In this document: positions 1 to 8,525 of the stretch, piece by piece
Layout of the letters: each line of letters begins with the position of its first letter
Position numbering within the stretch: position 1 is the stretch's first letter
DNA from: Streptomyces sp. TG1A-8
GTDB taxonomy: Bacteria > Actinomycetota > Actinomycetes > Streptomycetales > Streptomycetaceae
Direction of reading: 5' to 3'
Assembly: GCF_030499535.1 (NCBI RefSeq)
Contig: NZ_JASTLB010000001.1
Span: 248,001 to 312,000 of the forward strand
Length of the DNA stretch: 64,000 nucleotides
Notes under the pieces: generated by a model
The model's input: only the letters and a program-made list of their open reading frames with translations
The model's database searches: none
What the model was told of the DNA's origin: nothing
Position numbers and translations under genes: made by a program

Positions 1-122
1 ATCCATGAATCGAAACGTGACAGGTACGTCTGCTCCGGGCCTGCGTATGTATTCTGACCACTCGACGCGGAACAGAGGCGCCGTCCGACCGAAGAGGCCC
101 GGAAGGAAAAGGAACTTGAAGC

Positions 123-929
123 ATGAGTAATAATTTTCATCCTGTGCACCACAGGGACCGAAGTGTTTCCATAATTGATGCCGACACAGCGGACAGTGAA
201 TCCAGGTTTTTTTCCTCCGTTCCAGGCTACAGCCTGACGGTTGCCGACCGGGACGAAGTGCGCGAAGCTCAGCAGTTGCGTCACGATGTGTTCGCAGCTG
301 AATTCGGCGCCCATATGTCCAGCCTGACCAATGGATTCGACGCCGACGAGTTCGACGAACACGCCGCCCATCTGATCGTGCGCGAGAACAGCAGCCGGAA
401 GATCGTCGGAACGTACCGCATGATGACACCGCGCTGCGCAGCGCTCGTGGGAGAGCGGTTCGGGGACCGGACCTTCGACCTCGGCCCCCTGCGGCCCATC
501 TCCGCCGATCTGGTGGAGACGGGGCGCTCGTGCGTACACCCCGACCACCGGAGCGGCGCGGTCATAAATTTGATCTGGAGTGGTATCGGTCAGTACATGC
601 GCAGGACCGGGTATCGCTGGCTGGGTGGCTGCGCCTGGGTTCATCTACGGGGCGGCGAAAGTGAATCCACTGTCACATGGAAAACGCTGCGCGAGAAGTA
701 CATGGCGCCGCCCGAATTTCGGGTCGCCGCGCATGAGCGCCTCTTGAGTGATGACACTGTCGATGTGGACAGTCTCGCCATTCCACCACTGTTGCGCGGG
801 TATTTGCGGTTGGGTAGTTGGATCTGTGGCGAGCCGGCGTACGATCCGGATGTCAGAGTGGCCTCGTTCTATGTGCTCCTTTCCCTGGATCATATGAACC
901 CGCGCTACCGTCGTCATTTCTTCGAGTGA
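123..929 (+). CDS. GNAT N-acyltransferase (OlsB/hemolysin-like)
   Basis: The 268-residue protein has the acyltransferase pattern of the Acetyltransf_5 group, which includes OlsB-type L-ornithine N-acyltransferases and 'hemolysin-like' proteins. The central part carries a YRMM stretch and the characteristic ETGRSCVHPDHR block at about residues 132-143, followed by a W-rich segment (about 150-165). Members transfer an acyl group from acyl-CoA or acyl-ACP to an amino group, and some make ornithine lipids or acyl-amino-acid signals. The ATG is preceded by an A/G-rich Shine-Dalgarno region (about 101-113). The roughly 50-residue N-terminal extension is not recognised. No partner such as OlsA is adjacent, so the substrate is unknown. 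The family call is firm and the exact reaction is not. Confidence 0.8.
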   Translation: MSNNFHPVHHRDRSVSIIDADTADSESRFFSSVPGYSLTVADRDEVREAQQLRHDVFAAEFGAHMSSLTNGFDADEFDEHAAHLIVRENSSRKIVGTYRMMTPRCAALVGERFGDRTFDLGPLRPISADLVETGRSCVHPDHRSGAVINLIWSGIGQYMRRTGYRWLGGCAWVHLRGGESESTVTWKTLREKYMAPPEFRVAAHERLLSDDTVDVDSLAIPPLLRGYLRLGSWICGEPAYDPDVRVASFYVLLSLDHMNPRYRRHFFE

Positions 930-1066
930 TCTCGAGTCCCTCACCTGGAGGGCAAACCGCTCCGGCCCGGCCCGGCCGGGACAGCGAAACGGTCGAGCCC
1001 GTGCGACGGAGGGGCTCTGGCCACCGGCTACCTGCCGGTGCTCGGCATCGCCGTGCCGCTCAGTAC

Positions 1067-1270
1067 CTAGGTGTATTGCCCTGTGAGGTGGGGGACGCGG
1101 CTGGCGGGTGGTCGGCCTTTCAGTGCGGTGTGTCCGCGGTGGTGAGTGTAGGTGTGCAGCCGGTCGGGGAATGCCGCACGTCGTTCGGCTTCTGAGCGGT
1201 GGGGGCGTGCGTGGGCCCATTCGTGGAGCAGGGTGCGGTTGAAGCGTTCGACCTTACGGACGGGGCCCAC
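1067..1270 (-). pseudogene. IS481-family transposase, C-terminal relic
   Basis: Only the C-terminal end is readable: KVERFNRTLLHEW followed by the typical HHRGHTALKGRPPASRV tail and a stop at 1067. This is the region just after the catalytic core in IS481 transposases. Upstream (1270-1650) I could not follow the DDE core in any frame, so the rest is deleted or badly decayed. Confidence 0.75.
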
Positions 1271-1690
1271 GGATTCGAGGCCGGCTTCGCAGCCATGACC
1301 GCGCCGGTGACACCGGGCGCGCCGGCTCGACGGTGACCCACGCTTTCGGGCTGCTGGTGGTACGTGGCATGCCTCGGGCGGGTCGGTACCCCGCCGCCGC
1401 ACCACTCGGACGACCCCGTGGTCGTCAACGTCGGCAGCAGCACGGACTCCCCCACCCATTCCCGCCCACGGTCCGGGCCGGGCGTAGTCGCGCCGCGGTG
1501 CGCCGCCCGGAGGCGGCACCGACGATGCCGGCCACCCGGTACGTCGGGGCACCGCGGGGCATCGGTGTCCATGCCGCCGGCTCCGGCTGCGGCTGCGGCG
1601 ACCGGCCTGAAGGATCACGACACCCCTCGGACCGCCACCGAGCGCCATGGGGGGCGGCCCGTCAGGTCCCGGGTAGGCCGCGCCGCCCCG

Positions 1691-1999
1691 TCAACCGCTG
1701 TGGCACACCCAGGCGCCGGGATCCTCCTTCACCATGGCGAGCGTGGCCAGCGCGGTCACCTCTATCTCCGCGTACGGCCGGATCGGCAGGCTCTCCAGCG
1801 CCCCCTCCAGGGCGTCCGCGTCCGCGGCCGACCAGATGCCGACATTGGCACGCGTACCGGGCACGCGCCAGATGTGCCGCAGCACCCCCTCCGCGTGCAG
1901 CTCACGGCCCCGGGTCTGTTCCCGCTTGATCAGGTCGGCCCTCTCCTCGGCCGAAAGGTCATAGGCGCGGCGCACATCGATACGTACCAAAAAATCCAT
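1691..1999 (-). CDS. Muconolactone delta-isomerase-like small protein
   Basis: The 102-residue protein starts MDFLVRIDV, has an acidic/arginine-rich helix (about residues 15-35), and ends with a beta-rich half around PYAEIEVTALA. This resembles the muconolactone isomerase/YciI ferredoxin-like fold, where small dimeric proteins isomerise or bind small acids. I chose the ATG at 1999 because GAGGAG lies just upstream; a longer frame extends to 2083 but would run into the divergent gene. It sits back to back with an ArsR-type regulator, a common pairing for a regulator and its target. The aromatic-degradation role is inferred from family only, since no other beta-ketoadipate gene is near. Confidence 0.65.
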   Translation of the reverse strand: MDFLVRIDVRRAYDLSAEERADLIKREQTRGRELHAEGVLRHIWRVPGTRANVGIWSAADADALEGALESLPIRPYAEIEVTALATLAMVKEDPGAWVCHSG

Positions 2000-2036
2000 C
2001 ACGGTCTCCTCGGCTTGCACAATGAACCATACATCG

Positions 2037-2051
2037 ATGTTCGTCAAACAT
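2037..2051. promoter_or_regulatory. Candidate ArsR-type operator
   Basis: The 76-bp divergent intergenic region contains an inverted repeat, ATGTT-N5-AACAT. It lies between the isomerase-like gene and the ArsR-type gene and could be the autoregulatory site. The repeat is seen directly; binding is inferred. Confidence 0.35.
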
Positions 2052-2075
2052 AGATCATGGACGTAGACTCGCCGC

Positions 2076-2408
2076 ATGCCCAAGCACCCCCATCACCCCG
2101 ACGTACGGGACGTCCGGCTCGTCCGGATATTCTCGGCGCTCGGAGATCCCGCCCGCCTGTCGATCATGAAGATCCTGGCGGACCACGGAGAGCATCAGCG
2201 CGGCGATTTCGAGGTGGACGTCACCCCCTCGACCCTGAGTCACCACATGAGGACACTGCGCGAGGCAGGACTGACCCATCACCGGATGGAGGGCACACGC
2301 TGCTTCGTGTCGCTGCGGGAGGACACCCTCCAGCGCTTCCCCGCCGTCCTGAAAAGCGTCCTGCAGGCTGTCACCACCGAAGAGCGGGAGCACGGGAGCG
2401 TCCTCTGA
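2076..2408 (+). CDS. ArsR-family HTH regulator
   Basis: The 110-residue winged-helix protein has an FSALGDPARLSIMKIL helix near residue 20, a recognition helix around TPSTLSHHMRTLREAGL (about 50-66), and a wing HHRMEGTRCFVSL. This is the standard ArsR/SmtB layout. No metal-binding cysteine pair (CxC) is present in the DNA-binding helix, so it probably responds to a small molecule or another cue. It is divergent from the isomerase-like gene and likely represses both. Confidence 0.85.
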   Translation: MPKHPHHPDVRDVRLVRIFSALGDPARLSIMKILADHGEHQRGDFEVDVTPSTLSHHMRTLREAGLTHHRMEGTRCFVSLREDTLQRFPAVLKSVLQAVTTEEREHGSVL

Positions 2409-2634
2409 CGAGGGTGCGGGGAGCCGGCCGTCCTCCGCGGCCTGAGACTGCGGTCGACACCCGGCCCGGGACGTCGATGGCGCCGCGCCTGCCGCCGTGG
2501 CCGGCGCGGCGCCACGGCTGTGCCACCGTGCCGGCCGGGACTGGTGGGCGGACCGACGCGCTGTCCGGCCGCGGCGGGGACACCCCGGGACGTGTCCGCA
2601 CTGGCGCCTCGGCGCCGGGGGCCCTCACCCAAGG
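2409..2634. other. No recognised gene
   Basis: GC-rich stretch between the ArsR-type gene and the ISAzo13 relic. The frames crossing it look like shadow ORFs. Confidence 0.4.
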
Positions 2635-2649
2635 CCTGTAAGTTACAGG
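2635..2649. repeat. Short palindrome at the ISAzo13 relic edge
   Basis: CCTGTAAGTTACAGG is palindromic around its centre and lies 10 bp outside the stop codon of the ISAzo13 transposase relic. It may mark the end of that element or serve as a small terminator. Confidence 0.3.
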
Positions 2650-2658
2650 GCTTGCAGA

Positions 2659-3396
2659 TCAATAACTCGCCGTCTTGATCTCTGGTTTGGGGCTGCCGAG
2701 GTGTGTGGCGAGGTCGGTGAGATCGTCGAGGGTGGCCAATTGCGTCTCGGCGGGTTCGATGGCGTGCCCGATGTCGTGGAGGAGCCGACGGGTTTGGCTG
2801 ATGGCCCGGTTGAGGGTCACGGATGTCACGGTGAAGAGCGGGGCGAGGACGACCTGGGGGAGCTTGAACCGCTGGTAGAGGATGGTGGCCAGGAGTCGGT
2901 CGACGAGGGTGAGGCCGGCGCGTCGACCGGTGTAGAGGCCAGCGGCAGGGGTCTTCCGTCGATCGCCGCCGCGTCGCTGCTGGGGGTCTGCTTCCCGCTG
3001 AGCCGCGCGGGCCGCTGCTAGCTCGGTGACCAGCGAGTCCCACTGCTCGTGCGGGATGCCGGTGAGAGCGGGATGGGTCAGCCAGTCGCGGCCGGGGCCG
3101 CTTCGTTCTGGGGCGGGATCGGAAGGACGCCGTCCCGGCGGTGTTCCTGGGGATGGAGGGTGTAGTTCCAGTCGCCGTGCCAGTCATGGCGGCTCAGCGG
3201 CAGGGCGTTCAGCTGCCCGTCACTGATGCGGACGCCGGTCTCGTAGAGGGCGGTGTCGAGTTCGGCGCGGACTGTCAGCCCCGTGCGGGTGGTGGTCGCT
3301 GCGATGCTGTTCACGATGACTTCATGGCTGGTCAGCGGCCTGCCCCGCCAGTTCATCGTGATGTGGGAGAACAGTCGATGCTCGATTCGGTTCCAC
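2659..3396 (-). pseudogene. ISAzo13-family transposase, 5'-truncated and frameshifted
   Basis: Read on the minus strand, the relic begins at the IS5 junction with NRIEHRLFSHIT, then NWRGRPLTSHEVIVNSIA, then DWHGDWNYTLHP, which is the C-terminal catalytic part of ISAzo13-type transposases. A frameshift near 3060-3100 moves the frame. The extra C-terminal domain typical of actinobacterial copies (THPALTGIPHEQW, then LTLVDRLLATILYQRFKLP) follows and ends at a TGA at 2659. The N-terminal half is absent; the element is cut by the IS5-type insertion at 3397. Confidence 0.75.
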
Positions 3397-3399
3397 TAA

Positions 3400-4250
3400 G
3401 AAGTCGTCTCATTTGGAGTGTTCGGTAGTCTGGCGTCGTGGGGATCGTTGAGCGTCTGGTGCCAGATGGGTTGTGGGAGTTGTTCGAGCGGGTGGTACCG
3501 CCCGCTCCGTCTCGGCCGCAGGGCGGTGGCCGCCGTCGGTACGGAGACCGGGAGGTCCTGGCGGCGATCATCTTCGTGGCCACGTCGGGCTGCACGTGGC
3601 GGCAGTTGCCCCCGTCGTTCGGGCCCTCGGGGCCGACAGCCCACCGGCGGTTCACCGAGTGGACCAAGGCCCGGGTGTGGGCCAAGCTCCACCGTCTGGT
3701 CCTGGACGAACTGGGCAGGCACGGTGATCTGGACTGGAGCCGGTGCGCGATCGACTCGGTGAACATGCGCGCGATGAAAGGGGGGAGCTGACAGGTCCGA
3801 ACCCTGTCGACCGGGGCAAGAAGGGCTCAAAGATCCACTTGATCACCGAGCGGACCGGTCTGCCCCTTTTCCGTCGGCATCTCCGGTGCGAACCTGCACG
3901 ACAGCCAGGCCCTGGAATCCCTCGTCCGCGGCATCCCGCCGATCCGCTCCCGCCGCGGACCTCGCCGACGGCGCCCCGCCAAACTGCACGCGGACAAGGG
4001 GTACGACTACGACCACCTGCGCCGATGGGTACGCAAACGCGGGATCACCCACCGCATCGCGCGCAAGGGCATCGAGTCCTCCAAGCGGCTGGGCCGACAC
4101 CGCTGGACCATCGAACGCACCATGGCCTGGCTCGCCGGCTGCCGCCGACTCCACCGACGCTACGAGCGCAAAGCCGGCCACTTCCTCGCCTTCACCAGCA
4201 TCGCCTGCACCCTCATCTGCTACCGAAAATCCACCAAATGAGACGACCTC
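3400..4250 (+). mobile_element. IS5-type insertion sequence (851 bp)
   Basis: Its ends are imperfect inverted repeats: GAAGTCGTCTCATTTGG on the left, and the complement of GAGGTCGTCTCATTTGG on the right. The trinucleotide TAA flanks it on both sides (3397-3399 and 4251-4253), as expected for target duplication by IS427-group IS5 elements. Related ends recur at the window's right edge (63885). Confidence 0.85.
3438..4241 (+). pseudogene. IS5-type transposase, two-frame with extra frameshift
   Basis: ORF A (3438-3791, 117 aa) carries the N-terminal DUF4096-like part and ends just after the AIDSVNMRAMKGG block in a run of A and G, the usual place for programmed -1 slippage into ORF B. ORF B continues in the -1 frame (DRGKKGSKIHLITERTGLP). 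It is then broken by one extra T near 3868-3871 (CTTTTCC where CTTTCC would keep frame), after which HADKGYDYDHLRRW, then the ERTMAWLAG region, run in the first frame to a TGA at 4239. The slip site looks natural. The second shift probably inactivates the copy unless it is a base-call error. Confidence 0.8.
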
Positions 4251-4253
4251 TAA

Positions 4254-5651
4254 TACTCCAGCAGCGGTTCGTGTCCTGAGCTGGTGGTTGTCGTTGTCCT
4301 GGTATGGAGGGGATGAGTGAAGCCGCTTGCTGGGCCGGCGAGTTGGAGTTGGTGTTCGCTCGGGTGGCGGGCAGGTTCACTCGGGCGGATCTGCGGTGGC
4401 GGATGCGGGACTACGTCCGTGGTCTGCTGGGGCGGGCGACACGCAAGAACGGCTGGCAGCTTGCGGAATGGGCAGGTCACCGCACTCCGGACGGCTTTCA
4501 GCGGCTGCTGAACAGCAGTGTCTGGGACGCGGACGCCCTGCGTGACGACGTCCGTGCCTACGTCGCCGAACGGCTCGGACCGGGCGGTGTGCTGATCATC
4601 GACGACACGGGATTCATCAAGAAGGGCACCACCTCAGCCGGGGTCAGTCGGCAGTACACCGGCACCTCAGGAAAGATCGACAACTGTCAGATCGGCGTGT
4701 TCGCCGCCTACGCCACCAGCTCAGGCCGGGCCTTGGTGGACCGGGAGCTCTACCTGCCCAAAGCCTGGACGTCCGACCGTGACCGCTGCCGGGCGGCCAA
4801 GATCCCCGACGGGCGAGGCTTTGCGACCAAGGGGGAACTGGCCCGGGACATCGTCCGCCGCTGCCTGGCCGCCGGCCTGCCGGCGTCGTGGGTGACCGCG
4901 GATGAGGCCTACGGGCAGGACTGGCACTTCCGCCGCCTGCTCGAGCAGACGGGCGTCGGCTACGTGGTGGCGGTGCCCAAGTCCCAGCAGATCAAGTCCC
5001 TGGCCGGCATCTGGCGCATCGACCATCTCATCGATGAAGCACCCGATGATGCCTGGCAGCGGCTGTCCTGCGGCGATGGGGCGAAGGGCCCGCGGATCTA
5101 CGACTGGGCCGGGGCCAAGTTGCCCGCCAACATCATCTTCGATCCGGATCCGCCGACCCATCACCGGTGGGTGATGGCCCGCCGCAGCCTGTCCGACCCC
5201 GAAGATGTGGCCTACTACCTGGCCTACGCACCCGTGGGTGTCGAGATCGCCGAGCTGGTCCGCATCGCCGGCTCCCGCTGGGCGATCGAGGAGTGCTTCC
5301 AGGCCGCGAAGAACGAGTGCGGCCTGGACGAGTACGAAGTCCGCCGCTATGTCGGCTGGTATCGGCACATCACCCTGGCCATGCTCGCCCACGCCGTCTT
5401 GGCCGCACTCGCAGCACAAGCCCAGGCCGGCGGGGAGGCAAAGGGGGCTGCAGAAACGGATCAGCCACCGTCCCGCTCACCGTGGCAGAGATCCGGCGGC
5501 TCCTGGACACTCTCCTGCCCCACCCACGAGCCGACCGCGATCCCATCACCCACGCACTGAACTGGTCCGCCTGGAGAAGACACCGCCAGGCCATCGCCCG
5601 CCGCTGCCACTACCGAAAACGCACCTCAGGCCACGAACCGCTGCTGGAGTA
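4254..5651 (+). mobile_element. IS701-type insertion sequence (1398 bp)
   Basis: The terminal inverted repeats read TACTCCAGCAGCGGTTCGTG inward from each end. CTAA flanks both sides (4250-4253 and 5652-5655), a 4-bp target duplication of the YTAR kind. It inserted exactly at the right end of the preceding IS5-type element, whose TAA duplication forms part of its target. Confidence 0.85.
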
Positions 5652-5655
5652 CTAA
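4304..5655 (+). pseudogene. IS701-family transposase, frameshifted near C-terminus
   Basis: The DDE transposase has its first catalytic Asp in IIDDTGF, the second in VTADEAYG and the Glu in AIEECFQAAKNE. Reading is intact to about 5430, then the frame changes between 5430 and 5465. The proper tail (LTVAEIRRLLDTLLP, ending GHEPLLEY at 5655) is found one frame over. All catalytic residues precede the shift, so a longer altered tail may still be produced. The stop lies in the right target repeat. Confidence 0.75.
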
Positions 5656-6519
5656 GACCGTGTCCTATGTGGTGATGGCTCGTTGAGCTGCGTATGGGGC
5701 GGGGTACGTGGAGTTGGATTGTTCCGGACGGGCTGTGGGAGATCGCGAGGCCGCTGATCCCGCCGTCAAAGGTGCGGCCGCAGGGTGGCGGGACGCAGGA
5801 CACGCCTGATGAGACGCTGTTTGCCGCGATCATCTATGTGCTGGTCAGCGGCTGCGCCTGGCGGGCACTGCCACCGTGCTTCGGTATATCGAAGTCCACT
5901 GCGCATCGCCGTTTCGTGATCTGGTCGCGCGCCGGTGTGTGGGGCCGGCTCCATGAGGAGATCCTGCGCCGGCTCGACGACACGGACCTCCTCGATCTTT
6001 CCCGTGTCGTCCTCGACTCCGCCCACGTGAGGGCTAAAAAGGGGCGAACACACAGGTCCGAGTCCCGTGGACCGGGGCAAGCCGGGTTCCCAGATGCACA
6101 TCCTGTCGGACGCGAAGGGACTGCCCCTTCTCGTCGGCATCTCCGCGGCCAACGTCCACGACAGCCAGGCCCTGAAGCCCATGGTGCTCGGTCACCTAAC
6201 GAGACACGACCCGCACAACGGCCGGTACTTCAAGCCCCAGCGCCTGCATGCCGACAAGGCATACGACGTCCCTGAGCTGCGGAAATGGGTACGCGGCAAG
6301 CGCATCGGCGTCCGCATCGCCCGCAAGGGCATCGAGTCCAGCGAACGGCTGGGCCGGCGTCGTTGGGTGATCGAACGGACCATGTCCTGGCTGACCGGCT
6401 ACCGTCGGCTCAACTACCGCTACGAACGCAATCCCCGCAACTACCTGGCCTTTCTGGGGCTTGCCGCAGTCCTCTGCTGCTACAAGCGACTCCTCAAGCC
6501 CACCACATAGGACACGGTC
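5656..6519 (+). mobile_element. IS5-type insertion sequence (864 bp)
   Basis: The inverted repeats start GACCGTGTCCTATGTGGTG on the left; their complement is at the right end. The flanking TAA is duplicated (5653-5655 and 6520-6522). The element abuts the IS701-type copy, giving three elements placed end to end. It is a different IS5 subtype from the copy at 3400. Confidence 0.85.
5694..6510 (+). CDS. IS5-type transposase, overlapping frames
   Basis: The first frame (from 5694) encodes the N-terminal domain (LPPCFGISKSTAHRRFVIW) to LDSAHVRAKKG. The second begins near 6031 and continues VDRGKPGSQMHILSDAKGLP to the stop at 6508-6510, including the RLGRRRWVIERTMSWL block with the catalytic Glu. 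The two frames meet at the run AAAAAGGGG (6036-6044). Here the downstream frame is +1 rather than the usual -1, so either an unusual shift is used or one or two bases are missing from the slip site. Confidence 0.7.
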
Positions 6520-6522
6520 TAA

Positions 6523-6722
6523 GAGTCGTCCTTGCGAACCTACGTCCGCAGCGACTTGGCAGTGATGCCGAGGTCCGCGGTCACCGCCGCGCACGTCCAC
6601 TTCCCGGCCACGGCGCGGCAGAGCGCGACCGCGTCCTTCCTGAACTGCTCCGGATACGGAGACGTGCGTCCCGCCTGGACGTCCCTCCATGGGCCATCAG
6701 CATCCATTGTCAGGGTGTCCAC
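6523..6722 (-). pseudogene. IS3-family OrfA relic, cut by IS5
   Basis: Minus-strand start with YPEQFRKDAVALCRAVAG and DLGITAKSLRT, the HTH of IS3-family OrfA. The conserved Trp that follows is a TAG stop (6540-6542), and the rest is lost at the IS5 junction at 6520. Confidence 0.65.
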
Positions 6723-6793
6723 TCCAAAGGATCAGCCTCGTCCGGCAGTTGCCCGCTTAACGACGCCTCAGCGCCGCAGCCGAAACGGCGAGG

Positions 6794-7453
6794 CTAGATC
6801 ACCAGGCCGTGCCGGTAGGCGTAGATGACGGCCTGGACGCGGTCACGCAGGTCGAGCTTGGTGAGGAGGCGGGAGACATAGGTCTTGACGGTCTCATGGC
6901 TGATGACGAGCGCCGCGGCGATCTCGCTGTTGGACAGTCCGTCCGCGATGAGGTGGAGAACCTCCAGTTCGCGGGGTGTCAGCGGGATGTCCCGCGCGCC
7001 GCCCCCGGCGGGCCGGACACGGGCGGCGTAACGGCTCACGAACCGACGCGTCACCTGGAGGTCCAGCAGCGCCGCGCCCGTGGCCACGGTCCGGATTGCG
7101 TGCAGCAGCCGGTCCGGCGGCGCATCCTTGAGCAGGAACCCGCTCGCTCCGGCCCGCAGCGCCTCGTAGAGGTACTCGTCCGCATCGAACGCGGTCACCA
7201 CGAGCACCTTCACGGGGTGCTCGACCCCGGCACCAGCCAGCAGCCGGGTGGCTTCGATGCCGTCGAGGACCGGCATGCGCACGTCCATCACCACCACGTC
7301 CGGGCGCAGTCGGCCGGCCAGCTCCACCGCGGTCCGCCCGTCCCCGCACTCGCCCACCACCGCCAGGTCCGGCTGAGCCTCGATGATGGTCGACAGCCCG
7401 GTGCGGATCAGTACCTGGTCGTCGCAGACCAGGACCCGGACGGACGCGCTCAT
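6794..7453 (-). CDS. NarL/LuxR-family response regulator
   Basis: 219 residues. An N-terminal receiver domain has the acidic pair DD at residues 11-12, the phospho-acceptor Asp57 in VVVMDVRMP, and the Lys in FLLKDAP. The C-terminal LuxR HTH (about 155-219) has the typical TPRELEVLHLIADGLSNSEIA core and ETVKTYVSRLLTKLDLRDR. It would be phosphorylated by the upstream kinase, with which it overlaps by four bases (ATGA). The regulator is intact although its kinase partner is damaged. Confidence 0.92.
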   Translation of the reverse strand: MSASVRVLVCDDQVLIRTGLSTIIEAQPDLAVVGECGDGRTAVELAGRLRPDVVVMDVRMPVLDGIEATRLLAGAGVEHPVKVLVVTAFDADEYLYEALRAGASGFLLKDAPPDRLLHAIRTVATGAALLDLQVTRRFVSRYAARVRPAGGGARDIPLTPRELEVLHLIADGLSNSEIAAALVISHETVKTYVSRLLTKLDLRDRVQAVIYAYRHGLVI

Positions 7454-8331
7454 GCCGGGCTCCCCACGGGTGTCCGCGCCCGGACGAGGAAGCCGGCGCC
7501 CAGCAGGCCGACCCGTTCGCGCAGACCCTCCAGTCCCCTCCTGCCGCCGCCGGGGGAACCGGCCCGCGAACCGGAACCGTCCGTGCCGGCCCCCACCGTG
7601 AGCTCCCCTCCACCATGACGCACCGGGGCCGAGGTCCGGCCGCCGCGGTCATGCTTGAGCGCGTTCATCAGGGCCTCCTGCACGGCCCGGCAGGCCACGG
7701 GGCCGGCGCCGCGCCCTCCTCGGCGAACCTCACCGGCTGCCCGGCCGACCGCGCCTGCCCGACGAGCGTGAGCACCCACCCGAGGGGGGGGCATCCTGTC
7801 CTCGTCGCCGTGGCCGGTGCCATGGCCGGGGGCGAGCAGGCCGAGCAGGTACCGCAGGTCCGTGACGGCTTTCCGGCCGGTACCACTGACGGCGGCCAAG
7901 GCCTGGCCGAGGCGGTCCGGCGAGGCGGTCAGGTACCGGGCCGCCCCTGACTGCACCACCGTCCCCGCCACATGAGGGGTCACCACGTCGTGGAGCTCGC
8001 GGGTGATCCGGACGCGCTTCGGGCAGAACGCACCCTGCCCGCGGATGGTGCCGAACTGCCGCAGAGGGTTCTCAATGGAAAAGGACATGCACAACGCCCG
8101 GTAGGCCGCACCGGACGCTCGGCTCGACTCCCCAGGCGGACTCACTTTGGCCGGGCGGACAGAGGGCGGGCGACTCGATGCCGAGGGCGGCCAGGGCTTT
8201 TTCGGCGGCCTTCGGAACGGCCCCCAACAGTCCGACCACCATGGCGAGAACCATGGCGAAGGACGGGGCACGCCGCAGTAAGGCGGCCCGTCGGCCCGGA
8301 GACCCCCGGCGCGAGGCCCGGTGTCAGACAC
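7450..8331 (-). pseudogene. NarL-type sensor histidine kinase, frameshifted
   Basis: The HisKA_3 dimerisation box is intact around RITRELHDVVTPHVAG, with the phospho-accepting His. A membrane-helix-like N-terminus (MVLAMVVGLLGAVP) is visible but in another frame (8072-8254). The frame is disturbed again at a run of eight G/C (about 7786-7793): the expected segment PPLGWVLTLVGQARSAG lies in a different frame until about 7700, where the reading returns to QEALMNALKH and the ATPase end. There are thus at least three shifts, two roughly compensating. It may be decayed or affected by homopolymer errors. It forms an operon with the response regulator. Confidence 0.7.
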
Positions 8332-8525
8332 GCGGGCTGTGAGCAGCCGGGTGCTTCATGGGTAACTGCATGGTTGTACCTTCCGCGCGCCGCCTCCCCG
8401 TGCCGGGCCGTCGGTGGGCGCACGGCAACGGACATCCGCCACCCGGTCGGGCGGACGCGACAAGTACACTGCTCGTCACGGCCGGTGCCCAGGTAGAACA
8501 GCAGGCACAAGTAGCGCCGACCAAG

